Below are positions 17,614-28,400 of a stretch of 64,000 nt of DNA, in pieces; position 1 is the stretch's first letter, and every line of letters begins with the position of its first letter. Location: the NCBI RefSeq assembly GCF_013266735.1, contig NZ_JABSNU010000013.1, positions 62,001 to 126,000 on the forward strand. Reading direction: 5' to 3'. Both the position numbers and the translations under genes were made by a program. This DNA is from Pedobacter foliorum (GTDB taxonomy: Bacteria > Bacteroidota > Bacteroidia > Sphingobacteriales > Sphingobacteriaceae). The notes below the pieces were generated by a model. That model ran no database searches, was not told the DNA's origin, and saw only the letters and a list, made by a program, of their open reading frames with translations.

Positions 17614-18840
17614 ATGAATATAAAATTAATTGCCATCTGCCTGTTATTTATAACGTTGGCATCTTGCAGAAAAGCCGAGTTTCAGCCTGAAGTAGAGGGT
17701 GTGCAGGTACCAGCAGAAGATTTAACGATCATGCTTAGTGAAGTGCTTGAAGCTTCGCCCTATACACTTTTTAAAGCGGCATGGAAACGTAGTAATATGA
17801 CCAGTATTTTGGGAAAAAGGGGTATTAACACACCTATAACCTTATTGGTGCCAAGTGATGCTGCATTTATAGCTGATGGAATGACATTGGAGGTTATAAA
17901 TAATACCAGCCCGGCATTGTTGGATAGCTTACTGCTTTACCATACGCTATCGACCGCCGTTAGCCCTAAAGACCTAAGTGAAAGGGGAGAGAATACGATC
18001 GGTACGAGCTTACTGGAAAACACTTATATAAAAGTAAAAGGATATGATAATCAGTATCAGACTGATCCTTATTTCTATCGTCAATATGTTAATGTGTTAG
18101 GTAAAGATCTACTGATCAATGGTAAAAAGAGCGGAAGTGCGACAGCTACTTTGGCAAAAAATGGAACTTTTTGGCCGATAGACCATGTACTGAAAAAACC
18201 AGAAAAAACCATGTTGGAGGCTTTACAGGATGATGGCCGTTTTGGGATGTATGTGGAAATTATGACCAAAACAGATATGCTTTGGGATGAGGCTATGATG
18301 GGAGCGGTTGAACGCGATCGATTTCCGAAAGGATTGTCGATTGACTATAATTACTTGATCTTCAAATCTATTTTTGCTCCTACGGATGAAGCTTTTCATC
18401 AGGCAGGATTTAAGACGGTTGATGATTTGATGGCATTGAATGACCGTAATCCTCTTCCATATTTTGATTGGGATACCTATGAGCAGGTAGGTACCGGTTA
18501 TGCCACGGATACCTTATTGACCATGCATCGCTGGGGCAGAATTTTTAAAGAAAGGGATGGCTGGGGCCCCGGAGAGGATAATCCGGATTGTTTTTATTCG
18601 AATGATCTGAACAATAAACTGTTGTCGGGCTATGCGCTGACCTCCTCTGGATATACAGGAACTATTCCAATTATGTACGTGCCATTTGAATTTGGTAAAA
18701 ACGAAGCGGGACAAGTAACTGTAAAAGTCAAATCAACCACTAACGCGGCGGCCACTATTGTTGAGGGAGACATCAACACATTGATGGGCCCCATACATGT
18801 GGTAAACCGTTTAATGCCGCCTAAGGGTTTTAAATTCTGA
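17614..18840 (+). CDS. Lipoprotein with two fasciclin (FAS1) domains (2 of 3)
   Basis: From the ATG at 17614 (MNIKLIAICLLFITLASCRK) this is a 408-residue lipoprotein; an in-frame ATG at 17593, touching the previous stop, would add seven polar residues and is less likely. Two FAS1-like domains follow (TPITLLVPSDAAFIADGMTL, then FKSIFAPTDEAFHQAGFKTV). The second has long insertions, including the acidic, Trp-rich stretch KERDGWGPGEDNPDCFYSND, so it is divergent from the canonical fold. It is part of the same tightly spaced operon. It probably faces the periplasm or cell surface and may bind the receptor's ligand; function is inferred. Confidence 0.8.
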   Translation: MNIKLIAICLLFITLASCRKAEFQPEVEGVQVPAEDLTIMLSEVLEASPYTLFKAAWKRSNMTSILGKRGINTPITLLVPSDAAFIADGMTLEVINNTSPALLDSLLLYHTLSTAVSPKDLSERGENTIGTSLLENTYIKVKGYDNQYQTDPYFYRQYVNVLGKDLLINGKKSGSATATLAKNGTFWPIDHVLKKPEKTMLEALQDDGRFGMYVEIMTKTDMLWDEAMMGAVERDRFPKGLSIDYNYLIFKSIFAPTDEAFHQAGFKTVDDLMALNDRNPLPYFDWDTYEQVGTGYATDTLLTMHRWGRIFKERDGWGPGEDNPDCFYSNDLNNKLLSGYALTSSGYTGTIPIMYVPFEFGKNEAGQVTVKVKSTTNAAATIVEGDINTLMGPIHVVNRLMPPKGFKF

Positions 18841-18874
18841 CCGGTATCATTAGCTCATAAAGATCAATAGAAAC

Positions 18875-19885
18875 ATGAATTATTTACATAGAATATTAAT
18901 AAGGCCATTGGGCATTTTCCTTATACTGATCAGTTGTGGATTGATCCTTAACGGCTGTAAAAAGGATGATGTTGCTAAAGCTGCCAGTAACAATAAGATC
19001 AGTGCAATTATAGCAGATAACTTTAATCTTTCTGTTTACAATACTGCTTTGATAAGAACAGGGTTGGCTAAAGTTACAGACAAGGAGGGTACATATACTG
19101 CTATTGCACCTTCGGATGATGCTTTTAGAAATGCAGGTTTTGGAAATGCTACAGCCATTTTGAGTATGGATCCCTCAAGGGTTTCGTCTATCATGAATTA
19201 CCACATCCTGAACGGCGTTTATGAATTTAACAAGTTACCTTTTCTATTTAATCAGGAGGTGAAATCTGCGAACGGAGGTAAACTTTTTGTAACGCACTGG
19301 GTAAAACAGGGCGATACTATTTTAACCATTAATGGGTCTAAAATAGTCTCAAAAAATGTAAGTGCATCTAACGGGTTAATCCAGGTTATTGATCGTGTAC
19401 TGGAGCCATACAGCCATAGTAAGGTTATTGAAGCTATTGCTTCAGACAGAGACCTAAGTCTGTTTCATCAGGCCTTGCAACGCTCTGGTTTAACGGAAAC
19501 TTTAAATGGCAAGGGGCCATATACCGTGTTTGCACCAAATAATGAAGCAATGATAGCCTTCGGATTGAATACTATTGAAGCTATCAATAGTATGGATCCT
19601 ACAGTTTTACAGGGTTTAATGCGCTACCATATTTTATCTGACCGCAGGTTTGTGTACGATTATGTGTTGAGCACGGGAGCTTCTAATCGTAGCGACCAAA
19701 CCATGATTGATGGAAAATCTATTCAGGTGATACTTAAGCCTAACCCACAGGTGGCAGGTGCATTTATAGGTATAGAATTGAAAGGAACAGGGAATACATC
19801 GGTTATCCAATTAACTAAACAGGATGTGCTTACCGGTAACGGTGTGGTGCATACCATTGGAAGCCTATTGAGAATTACACAGTAA
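18875..19885 (+). CDS. Lipoprotein with two fasciclin (FAS1) domains (3 of 3)
   Basis: The 336-residue protein has a signal peptide with lipobox LNGCKK and two well-formed FAS1 domains: FNLSVYNTALIRTGLAKVTD with YTAIAPSDDAFRNAGF and IMNYHILNGVY; then LSLFHQALQRSGLTETLNGK with GPYTVFAPNNEAMIAFG and LMRYHIL, ending in GVVHTIGSLLRI. It is the most regular of the three FAS1 proteins. It lies 34 bases after its neighbour and 14 bases before an Oar-like TonB receptor. Together the three genes give six FAS1 domains in a row. Adhesion and ligand delivery to a TonB receptor are both possible. Confidence 0.85.
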   Translation: MNYLHRILIRPLGIFLILISCGLILNGCKKDDVAKAASNNKISAIIADNFNLSVYNTALIRTGLAKVTDKEGTYTAIAPSDDAFRNAGFGNATAILSMDPSRVSSIMNYHILNGVYEFNKLPFLFNQEVKSANGGKLFVTHWVKQGDTILTINGSKIVSKNVSASNGLIQVIDRVLEPYSHSKVIEAIASDRDLSLFHQALQRSGLTETLNGKGPYTVFAPNNEAMIAFGLNTIEAINSMDPTVLQGLMRYHILSDRRFVYDYVLSTGASNRSDQTMIDGKSIQVILKPNPQVAGAFIGIELKGTGNTSVIQLTKQDVLTGNGVVHTIGSLLRITQ

Positions 19886-19899
19886 TTAAGATTTTAGAG

Positions 19900-22800
19900 A
19901 TGACAGTTAGAAATACAATTCACAAAATATTTTTACTCCTGTGTATGCTGCTGCCTTTTGCTGCGGTAAGTCAGGAAACCAGCGGTACTTTAAATGGAAT
20001 GGTACTTGATGCCGGAGGACAACCGTTACCGGGTGCTTCTGTTACGGCTATACATCAATCTTCAGGTACAAAATATGCAACTGCTACAGATAAGAATGGA
20101 CATTATTATTTGCCAAATCTTCGTATTGGAGGTCCTTATTCTGTAGAAGCAAATATGATGAGCATGAAAAACGATAAACGTGAGGGAATCACTATCCGTT
20201 TGGGTGCGGTAGTTATTTTAAACTTTGCCTTGATCGATCAGGCACAGCAACTTACGGAAGTAGCTATTAAAGCCACAAAGAAAGGGGCTCAGGCCAGTAC
20301 TTATGGCTCCGGAAAGAACATCAGTGCCGATCAGGTTCGTAATATGGCTACAGTGTCGCGGAGTATAACTGATGTTACCCGTTTAGTACCTCAGGCAAGT
20401 AAAGACAATAGTTTTGGTGGTGCCAACTTCAGGTATAATAACGTAACAATTGATGGTGCCATTAATAACGATGCGATTGGGTTTAGTCCTTCCTTGGGTG
20501 GCCAGTCGGGTACATCGGGAATGGCAGGTAGTTCGACCAGGACTAACCCGATATCCATTGATGCAATTGAAGACATGCAGGTTTATTTAGCTCCTTACGA
20601 TGTTAAGATTGGTAACTTTACCGGAGGTTCTGTAAATGCAGTAACCAGAAGTGGAACCAATTATTTAAGTGGTTCGGTATATGGTTTTGGCCGTAATGCT
20701 GCAATAACGGGTAAGGATCGGGTAGGTTCATTAGGGAAAATGAATAGCGACTTTTATGATTACCAAACCGGTTTTCGTGTTGGGTTTCCCATCATCAAAG
20801 ACAAATTGTTTTTCTTTAGTAATGAGGAGATCACTCATAGACAAGATCCTTCGCAATTGGTAGCAGGTATTGCCGAAACCAGTCATATTTTAAGTGCTAA
20901 AGATGCGGATGATATTACTGCTGCCAATTTCTTTAATGCAGGAACTTCAGGGGTGTTTAATACTTATGCAAAGTCGACTAAGTTTTTTAACCGTTTAGAC
21001 TGGAACATTAATGATAAACATCAGCTTGCTGTTAGAAATAACACGATCATTTCTGAAGCTTCGCATATGGATAGAGATCAGCAGGATTTCAGGTTCAGCA
21101 GTATGGCCTTTTTGCAAAAGAATAACCAGAGCTCTACCGTGGCCGAACTTAAAAGTAGATTTAGCAATAGCTTATCGGGTAATTTACTGGCAGGCTTTAC
21201 TGCTGTAAATGATTCGAGAGATCCTTTTGGCGATCCAAGTTTGCCGCAGGTACAAATTGCCGGTAGAACACCGGGTACTACCATTTATGTGGGTACCGAT
21301 CGTGAAGCCAGTATTTTTGATATGAAGCAGCGTACATTGGAGCTTACTGCTAATTTAAACTGGAACATTGGTAAGCATACCCTTACCGTGGGTACTCACA
21401 ATGAGTTTTATAACATCACCTATGGTTTTGTAAATGCATGGAATGGAAGGGTAGATTATTTAAGTATTGAAGATTATCTGAATAACAATCCTTACCGTGT
21501 TCGTGGTGCATATAGTTACGAAAATAACAGCCGTCCGTATATTGAACAGCACCCTGGTGCTAAGTTTAATATCAACTTATACAGTTTGTATTTTCAGGAT
21601 GAGATTCGTGTATCTGAAAAGCTGAAGGTGATTCCGGGCTTGAGAGCAGATATGGCTTATTTAGGTGATAGACCAGAATTGAGTGAAAAGACCCGTACGG
21701 CAATGGCCGATCCTTATTTTGGAAACACCTATTCTTATACACCTTTAAGCAGGATTACTAACAATTATTTGAATAAGATACAGCTTTCGCCAAGGGTAGG
21801 TTTTAGGTATGATTGGAATGGTGATCAAAGTCTGATTCTACGTGGCGGTGCAGGACTTTTTACAGGACGGATTCCTATGGCTTGGTTGGCGTATGCGTTT
21901 TACAACAATGGCGATAGTTTTGGTGGTTTTGATCAGAAGGCTGATCAGAAACCTTTTGTGCCGGGCAGTAATCCGCTTGCAGGTGGTGCAAATGGGATTG
22001 CTGATTTTATACAGCAAAATGGAGCAACGATCAATAATCCTAATAGTGGTAAAACCCAGATCGATTTAATTGACAATGGTTTTGTGATGCCGCAGGTATT
22101 GCGTACCAGCTTAGGTTTGGATTATACTACAACTAGTCAGTGGAAATTCGGGGTAGAAGCGATCTATACTAAAAATATTAAGGATGTTTTGTTTCAGCAG
22201 TTAAACGTGCAGGACAATCCGACTTATTATGGGTATGATAAAAATCATCAGCAGCCGGTGTATAGCGGAACAGTAGATCAGCGTTTTTCGAACACTTATT
22301 TGCTTAGCAATACCAGTAAAGGTTACCGTTACAGCTTAACAGCTAGCATTAGCAAAAGCATTGCTGATCAGCTGCAAGCTTCGGTGTCTTATACTTATGG
22401 TCAATCTAAAGACCTTTCTAATGGCGTGCGTAACTCTATGGAATCTAACTGGCAGTTGAATCAGTCGTTGGTACCCAATAATCCTATGTTGGCGAATAGC
22501 AATTTCGACATCAGAAACCGCATTGTGAGTACCATTAGTTACAATAAGATGTGGGCGAAGGCGGGTAAAACCAATGTGTCTTTGTTTGTGAGTGCACAAT
22601 CTGGCAGTCCGTTTACTTATGGTGTGGTTAATAACAGTATACAAGGGTTGCCGCAACAGGTAAGTTTGGCCTATATCCCTCGCAGAGAAGAAGCGGTTCG
22701 TTATTTCCAGGATAATGCAGGTGCAACAGCCATTAAGCAGGCAGAGGCCTTTAATAGTTTTATCGATGCAGATAAGTATTTAAGTAGTAAACGTGGTGGA

Positions 22801-23142
22801 TTTACAGAAAGAAATGAAGGACGTACACCATGGAATGTACAGGCTGATTTGCATGTATCTCATGACTTGTTTGTTAGTGCAAGTAAGAAGCAGTTTATTA
22901 CGTTTACTGCTGATGTAATGAACCTTACCAATCTGATTAATAAGAGTTGGGGAGTTCAGTATTTCTCTCCAAATACTTTCAATTCTACTTCCAGTGTTGG
23001 TTTAACTCCGGTATTGTTCCCTCCATCACAAAATCCGGGGGAATATCCGTTGTACCAGTTTAAATCGCCGGGCAAGCCTTACAGTATTGACTATTATGGT
23101 TCAAGAACACAGGTGCAATTGGGTGCGAGATATACTTTTTAA
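19900..23142 (+). CDS. Oar-like TonB-dependent receptor
   Basis: The 1080-residue protein has a signal peptide (ending near AAVSQ), a carboxypeptidase-regulatory-like domain at about residues 28-110 (SGTLNGMVLDAGGQPLPGAS), a plug with the Oar-type features ITDVTRLVPQASKDNSFGGA and the run PISIDAIEDMQVYLAPYDVK followed by GNFTGGSVNAVTRSGTN, and a beta-barrel ending in YGSRTQVQLGARYTF. Oar-type TonB proteins are widespread in Bacteroidota; in Myxococcus xanthus, Oar is needed for release of the protease PopC, so export as well as import must be considered. It lacks an STN domain, so signalling to FecR falls to the other receptor. It is co-oriented and close-packed with the fasciclin genes. Confidence 0.87.
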   Translation: MTVRNTIHKIFLLLCMLLPFAAVSQETSGTLNGMVLDAGGQPLPGASVTAIHQSSGTKYATATDKNGHYYLPNLRIGGPYSVEANMMSMKNDKREGITIRLGAVVILNFALIDQAQQLTEVAIKATKKGAQASTYGSGKNISADQVRNMATVSRSITDVTRLVPQASKDNSFGGANFRYNNVTIDGAINNDAIGFSPSLGGQSGTSGMAGSSTRTNPISIDAIEDMQVYLAPYDVKIGNFTGGSVNAVTRSGTNYLSGSVYGFGRNAAITGKDRVGSLGKMNSDFYDYQTGFRVGFPIIKDKLFFFSNEEITHRQDPSQLVAGIAETSHILSAKDADDITAANFFNAGTSGVFNTYAKSTKFFNRLDWNINDKHQLAVRNNTIISEASHMDRDQQDFRFSSMAFLQKNNQSSTVAELKSRFSNSLSGNLLAGFTAVNDSRDPFGDPSLPQVQIAGRTPGTTIYVGTDREASIFDMKQRTLELTANLNWNIGKHTLTVGTHNEFYNITYGFVNAWNGRVDYLSIEDYLNNNPYRVRGAYSYENNSRPYIEQHPGAKFNINLYSLYFQDEIRVSEKLKVIPGLRADMAYLGDRPELSEKTRTAMADPYFGNTYSYTPLSRITNNYLNKIQLSPRVGFRYDWNGDQSLILRGGAGLFTGRIPMAWLAYAFYNNGDSFGGFDQKADQKPFVPGSNPLAGGANGIADFIQQNGATINNPNSGKTQIDLIDNGFVMPQVLRTSLGLDYTTTSQWKFGVEAIYTKNIKDVLFQQLNVQDNPTYYGYDKNHQQPVYSGTVDQRFSNTYLLSNTSKGYRYSLTASISKSIADQLQASVSYTYGQSKDLSNGVRNSMESNWQLNQSLVPNNPMLANSNFDIRNRIVSTISYNKMWAKAGKTNVSLFVSAQSGSPFTYGVVNNSIQGLPQQVSLAYIPRREEAVRYFQDNAGATAIKQAEAFNSFIDADKYLSSKRGGFTERNEGRTPWNVQADLHVSHDLFVSASKKQFITFTADVMNLTNLINKSWGVQYFSPNTFNSTSSVGLTPVLFPPSQNPGEYPLYQFKSPGKPYSIDYYGSRTQVQLGARYTF

Positions 23143-23176
23143 AGTAATACAGATCAATCTATAAATGATATACGAT

Positions 23177-25396
23177 ATGAGTTATTCAAGAAAATTTAAT
23201 ACCGGGATGCATCAGTGGCTCGGTATATTGAGCCTTTTTATTCTGCTGATAAGTGCTTGTAAAAAAGATAAGTCAGAATTGGTTAATGTGCCTCTGGCAG
23301 TTACGGACTATTATCCAAATAGTGGTGCACAAGGCACATTGGTAACAATAGAAGGTACTGGATTTAGTAGTAAAGCTGATGAAATATCGGCCACTTTTTC
23401 TGGCGTAAAAGCAGATGTTGTAAGTGCAACTAGCACTGCTGTGGTGATGCGTGCGCCAGCTTCGGCAACGAGTGGAGCCATTGAGATGAAAGTAAATGGG
23501 CAAAGCATCAGCGTTGGTAATTATACTTATCAGGAGCTAAGTGTGCAAACGATCAGTCCGGTAAACGGGGCTGCCGGAACACACGTTCGGATTACCGGTG
23601 CAGGCTTTAGTAGTACTACAGGCCCTGCTGAGGTATATATAAATGGTAAAATAGCCATTGTAGTAAGTGCCAGTGATAATTTGTTGGTGGCCGAAGTACC
23701 TGAGAGTGCTGGGACTGGGCCAGTTACTGTTAAGGTAAATGGAAAAGAGGCTTCAGGACAAACCTTTAAGTTTCAGGTTATATCGGGTATTAAGCCTGCA
23801 AGTGGCGGAAAAGGTACGCACGTGAAGATTTCTGGTGGTGGTTTTGATGAGGTAATTGCTGGTAACTATGTTGATTTTAATGGTAAACCTGCATTGGTAA
23901 CAGAAGCAACTGCAGAATATTTGGTGGTTGTTGCTCCTGCCGATGTGAAAACCGGACCTGTATCGGTTACCATTAATGATCAAAAAGCGACAGGGCCTGT
24001 GTTTACAGTTGTGCCGATGCCGGTAATTGAGTCGGTAACGCCATTAAGCGGACCTTTGGGCGCTGAAATGACCATTTTAGGGTTGAATTTTAGTATCCAT
24101 ACAGATGAGAACAAGATAACTATAAATGGAAAAAGTACGGTTGTTCTGACCGCAACACCTTTTAAGATTACCTTAACTATTCCAGGTGGAACAGGTGATG
24201 GGAAGGTTATTTTGAATGTAAATGATCAGATTGTACAAGGGCCGGATTTTAAAGATCAGAGCTTAGGTATTTCTAAAATGAGCCCTGATAATGGTTTGGC
24301 GGGTACACAGGTTACGATTACCGGAACAGGGTTTAATACTACGGCGTCTGCAAATACAGTAACCTTTAACGGGGTATTGGCACAGGTAGTTAGTGCATCA
24401 ACGACGAGTTTGGTAGTAATTACACCACCAACGTTAACATCGGGTCAGGTAAAAGTGGTAAACGCGGGTCAAAGTGCATTATCGCCGGTTAATTTTAACC
24501 GTGCGGGTGTAATGACTTTAGCAGGTGGGCCAAATCAAACAGGTCTGGATATTCGTGAGCGCGGTGGAAGTATTGCTGTAGATAGTCATGGAAACGTATT
24601 TCTGATGGAAGTTAGTAACCATGTAATTAAAAAAATTACACCTGAGGGCGTTATTTCGGTGTTTGCAGGAAGTTCGACTAGGGAAACAGGTAATCAGAAC
24701 GGTACTGGTACTGCAGCTCGTTTTAATTTTAGCTATAATTCAGGGCTTGTAATTGATAAGCAGGATATACTGTATGTTGTTGATGGTATAAACAACAGCA
24801 TTCGTAAAATTACACCTGCCGGTGTGGTGAATACTTATGCAGTAAACCTTAATGGCCCCGGTAGGCTAGCTATTGACGATAGTGGTGATTTATATGTGCA
24901 AACACAGTATAGCCTGACAAAGGTTGACAAGGCTGGTGTGAGATCGGTAGTAAGGGGTTTTTATGGAGGCAATGAAGCCTCGAGGCCAGTGATTATAGGT
25001 TCTTACTTGTACTATACAGATAATGATAATCTTTACATTAACCGTTTTGGCTTGGTGGATGGTTTAAATCTGCGTGGATGGGCAGGGAATGGTGAGTATG
25101 GAAGTTCTGATGGACCTAAAAATCAGTCGATGTTGGTTTCACCAAAAGGATTTATTTACGATGGAAAAGGCAATTTCTATTTCTCTGATGGGTTTAGACA
25201 AACAACCAGAAAGTTGAACATGACGCTTAACGACTTGAGTACAGTTTCTAGCCAATCAACTAGTGGATGGTATAAGGATGGGGGGCTGATGGATGCAGAG
25301 TTCCGTAACAGAGATGATATGGCTATTGATAAAGATGGCAATATTTACATTTTAGATCCGGGAAATAATGCAATTAGAAAGATGTTTTTGAAGTAG
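23177..25396 (+). CDS. IPT/TIG-repeat and NHL-propeller lipoprotein
   Basis: The preferred ATG at 23177 (MSYSRKFN) gives 739 residues; an ATG at 23165 is also in frame. After a lipobox (LLISACKKDK), five IPT/TIG immunoglobulin-like repeats follow, each opening with a phrase such as YYPNSGAQGTLVTIEGTGFS, ISPVNGAAGTHVRITGAGFS and MSPDNGLAGTQVTITGTGFN. The C-terminal 250 residues form an NHL-type propeller (IAVDSHGNVFLMEVSNHVIK, LVIDKQDILYVVDGINNSIR, MAIDKDGNIYILDPGNNAIR). Such surface lipoproteins commonly occur in SusE/F-like positions beside TonB receptors and are thought to bind glycans. It is the last gene of the locus; a perfect palindrome and T-run follow. Confidence 0.85.
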   Translation: MSYSRKFNTGMHQWLGILSLFILLISACKKDKSELVNVPLAVTDYYPNSGAQGTLVTIEGTGFSSKADEISATFSGVKADVVSATSTAVVMRAPASATSGAIEMKVNGQSISVGNYTYQELSVQTISPVNGAAGTHVRITGAGFSSTTGPAEVYINGKIAIVVSASDNLLVAEVPESAGTGPVTVKVNGKEASGQTFKFQVISGIKPASGGKGTHVKISGGGFDEVIAGNYVDFNGKPALVTEATAEYLVVVAPADVKTGPVSVTINDQKATGPVFTVVPMPVIESVTPLSGPLGAEMTILGLNFSIHTDENKITINGKSTVVLTATPFKITLTIPGGTGDGKVILNVNDQIVQGPDFKDQSLGISKMSPDNGLAGTQVTITGTGFNTTASANTVTFNGVLAQVVSASTTSLVVITPPTLTSGQVKVVNAGQSALSPVNFNRAGVMTLAGGPNQTGLDIRERGGSIAVDSHGNVFLMEVSNHVIKKITPEGVISVFAGSSTRETGNQNGTGTAARFNFSYNSGLVIDKQDILYVVDGINNSIRKITPAGVVNTYAVNLNGPGRLAIDDSGDLYVQTQYSLTKVDKAGVRSVVRGFYGGNEASRPVIIGSYLYYTDNDNLYINRFGLVDGLNLRGWAGNGEYGSSDGPKNQSMLVSPKGFIYDGKGNFYFSDGFRQTTRKLNMTLNDLSTVSSQSTSGWYKDGGLMDAEFRNRDDMAIDKDGNIYILDPGNNAIRKMFLK

Positions 25397-25430
25397 GTAG
25401 TATTAATAGATAAGGTTAATTAATACTTTA

Positions 25431-25476
25431 ACGCCAGCTTTCAGCGTACTATAGTACGCTGAAAGCTGGCGTTTTT
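25431..25476. terminator. Perfect 42-bp palindrome with T-run between convergent genes
   Basis: Positions 25431-25451 are the exact reverse complement of 25452-25472, a 42-bp palindrome without mismatch, followed by ttttt on the plus strand. It lies between the stops of the plus-strand IPT/NHL gene and the minus-strand CRTAC1-like gene, so it can terminate transcription from the left and probably from the right as well. The stem is much longer than an ordinary terminator. Confidence 0.85.
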
Positions 25477-25478
25477 GG

Positions 25479-28400
25479 TTATGGTGTTGGCTGACTTTGA
25501 TTAAACTGGAATGCCCTTAACTTCTGCTGGTTAATTCCAACGAATAATGTGTTGTTGATGGTAAGGACACTTCTTACATCACCTTTTAGCTTAAGACCAC
25601 TTTGTAATTCAGGAACATATTTGAAGGCACCTTTTCCATTACCTTTTAGTAGCGCACCATGGTTGGCATCGTATTTTCCGAAGCGGATGCGCGACTGATT
25701 GATATTACCACATAAAAGCAGGTCTTTATTTCCGTCTCCATCGTAATCTAGAGAAGTGACTGTATAGACCGGAGCGAACTGTGCTTGTATCGGCAATTGT
25801 TTCTCTTTGAATTTGCCGTCACGGGTACTTTCAAAATAAGCCGTTTTGAGGTGATTAGCCTTTAAGGTCTTTGAACCTTTTAGCTCTTCTGGAGTGAAAA
25901 CTTCATTTATACCTGCCTCTGAGTAGCTTTTGTAATTAGGGAAGCGTGCGCGCATGATACTCATTTGATCGAGAATCTCATCTCGGGTTAGGTAAGGATA
26001 GCTTTTACCCAAAATGTAGAAACATAGAATAGGATCCATGGCCCCGTTGTCGTCGAAGTCTTTGTAAACCATCTCTGCCGGTTCTTGGTCACTTACTTTG
26101 CATTGGCTGTTTAGTCCAAGATTACCGACTACAAGGTCTGGTTTGCCATCGCCATTAAGGTCTTCAACCTTTAGGGTGTTCCACCAACCGCTGTATTGCT
26201 TGTCAAAATATTTATCTGTCTTGTTTTTTAGCTTACCACCATCATTGATAAATGCAGTAATCGGCATCCAGTCACCTACAACTATGAGGTCTTGTTTTTT
26301 GTCGCCATTTAGGTCTAGGACAGCAGCATCGGTGACCATGCCAATTTGCTCCAGTTCCGGTGCAATATTTCTAATCTGATTGGTGAAGTGACCTTTTCCA
26401 TCATTTATCAGCAGGAAGCTCTTTGGTGCTTCAGGATATTTGGAAGGGGTAACACGACTACCTACAAATAGGTCAGGCTTGCCATCACCATTAAAATCGC
26501 CTACTCTTGCGCAACTTTTACTCACATGCATTTCTGGAAGTGAATTAAGCGATTTGGTAAAATTACCTTTGCCATCATTTAGATATAGCCTGTCCTGAAA
26601 TAACGGATCATTGTCTTTAAAGTTTCCATACCCGCCGCTTACTACATACAAATCTGGGTAGCCATCTCCATTGGCGTCAAAGAATATAGCATTGGCGTCT
26701 TCACTTGCGGCATCAGCTATAAACGGTTTTTGATTTTTAATGAATTCTCCACCTTTTTGCTGTATGAATATTGCACCCGGTTGATTGATGTCGCCACCAA
26801 CAAATACGTCATCAAGTCCATCGCCATTTACATCTCCCTTGGTCATGCATGGTCCGTTGAAGGATAGCGCATTGACAAGCAGGGGCTGGCGCTTATAATC
26901 ATTGATGTCGTTTTTAACTTGTGCGGATGCAATTGGCGAAGGTATTTCTGTGAACAGTGGTTTTAATGGTTTTGGTCTTAGGTAAGTGTCTTTGGCATCA
27001 CTTTCTAAAAGGACTAATTGTTTGTTGGCGGCAACATTGGTGAGAACCTGTTTTTTACCGCTAAGCCATACGATTCTAACGGAATCAATTACTTTCTCTT
27101 TACCTAAACCAAAATGCAGATTTTGAGATACGCTGGATATATAACCTTTGGACGGCATCTGCTCTATGCACTGCTGCTGTCCTTTATTAAATAGCGTTAC
27201 TAAAGCACCAAGACCATCGGTATTTTTACCCGAACCTTTTAGCTTTACTTTTAGATAGTGTGTTGATGGGGTGCCTTGGTTTTGATAGACGAAGGCTGCT
27301 TTATTGATGTTGTTGACTACAAGGTCGAGATCTCCGTCATTATCGAGGTCACTGTATGCCGCGCCATTGCTGTTCGATGGTATATTTATTCCCCAATCAA
27401 ATCCTTTATTGGTAAAGGTAAGGTCACGGTTGTTTTTATAAACATAGTTCTTCACATCAGAAGCAGGTACTTTCCTGAGCAAGGCGACCAAATCCTTTGC
27501 TTCTACCTGGCCATTGAGGTTTCTCATATAGTTCTCGTTGTATTTTAGCACATCCATGTTTGTGAAATCGCGCATAAAACCATTGGTTATAAAAAGATCC
27601 TTCCAACCATCGTTATCATAATCTGCAAAAAGGGGAGCCCAACTCCAATCGGTATTGGAGATGCCTGCCAGTTGTCCTACCTCACTAAAGGTGCCATCGC
27701 CGTTATTTATATGATGCATATTTCGTACATATTGGTAATAAAAACCGTTACGTAAATTGATGTTGAATGCTTCATAGTTGTCCATGCCTGACAATAACTT
27801 CTGACGCTTATTGTCTTCAGGAAGCATATCAAGCGTAAATATATCTGGCAAGCCATCGTTATTGACATCAGTAATGCTGTTACCCATAGAAAACAATGAA
27901 ACGTGATCTAGCTTGTTCTGCAATTCATCTGTAAATGTCCCATCTCCATTGTTGATGTACATTCGATCGGGAATGGCATAGTCATTAGACAGGTATATAT
28001 CAGGCCATCCGTCGCCATTGATATCGGCAACTCCTCCAGCCAGGCCATATGATAACGTAGACCTATGTAATCCGGCTTGTTTGGTCACATCTATGAAATG
28101 TCCGTTGTCATTCCTGAAAAGTTTAGAACTTGAAAGAGGGTCATCTTGTTTTTTTAATTGTTCTATTGTAGCGTCATCCAGGTTGCTAAGTACATTAATG
28201 TTGTCGTTTATAAGAAAGAGATCAAGATCACCATCGCGATCATAATCAAAGAAGACGGAGTGTGTACTATAGGCTGGATCAGCCAATCCGTAAGCTTCGG
28301 CCTCATCTTTAAATGTAGGTATGCTGTCTTTGTTTAATCCCTGATTAATAAAAAGCTGGTTTTTCGATTCCGGACCGGCTTCTCTGCCCGCATAGCATAC

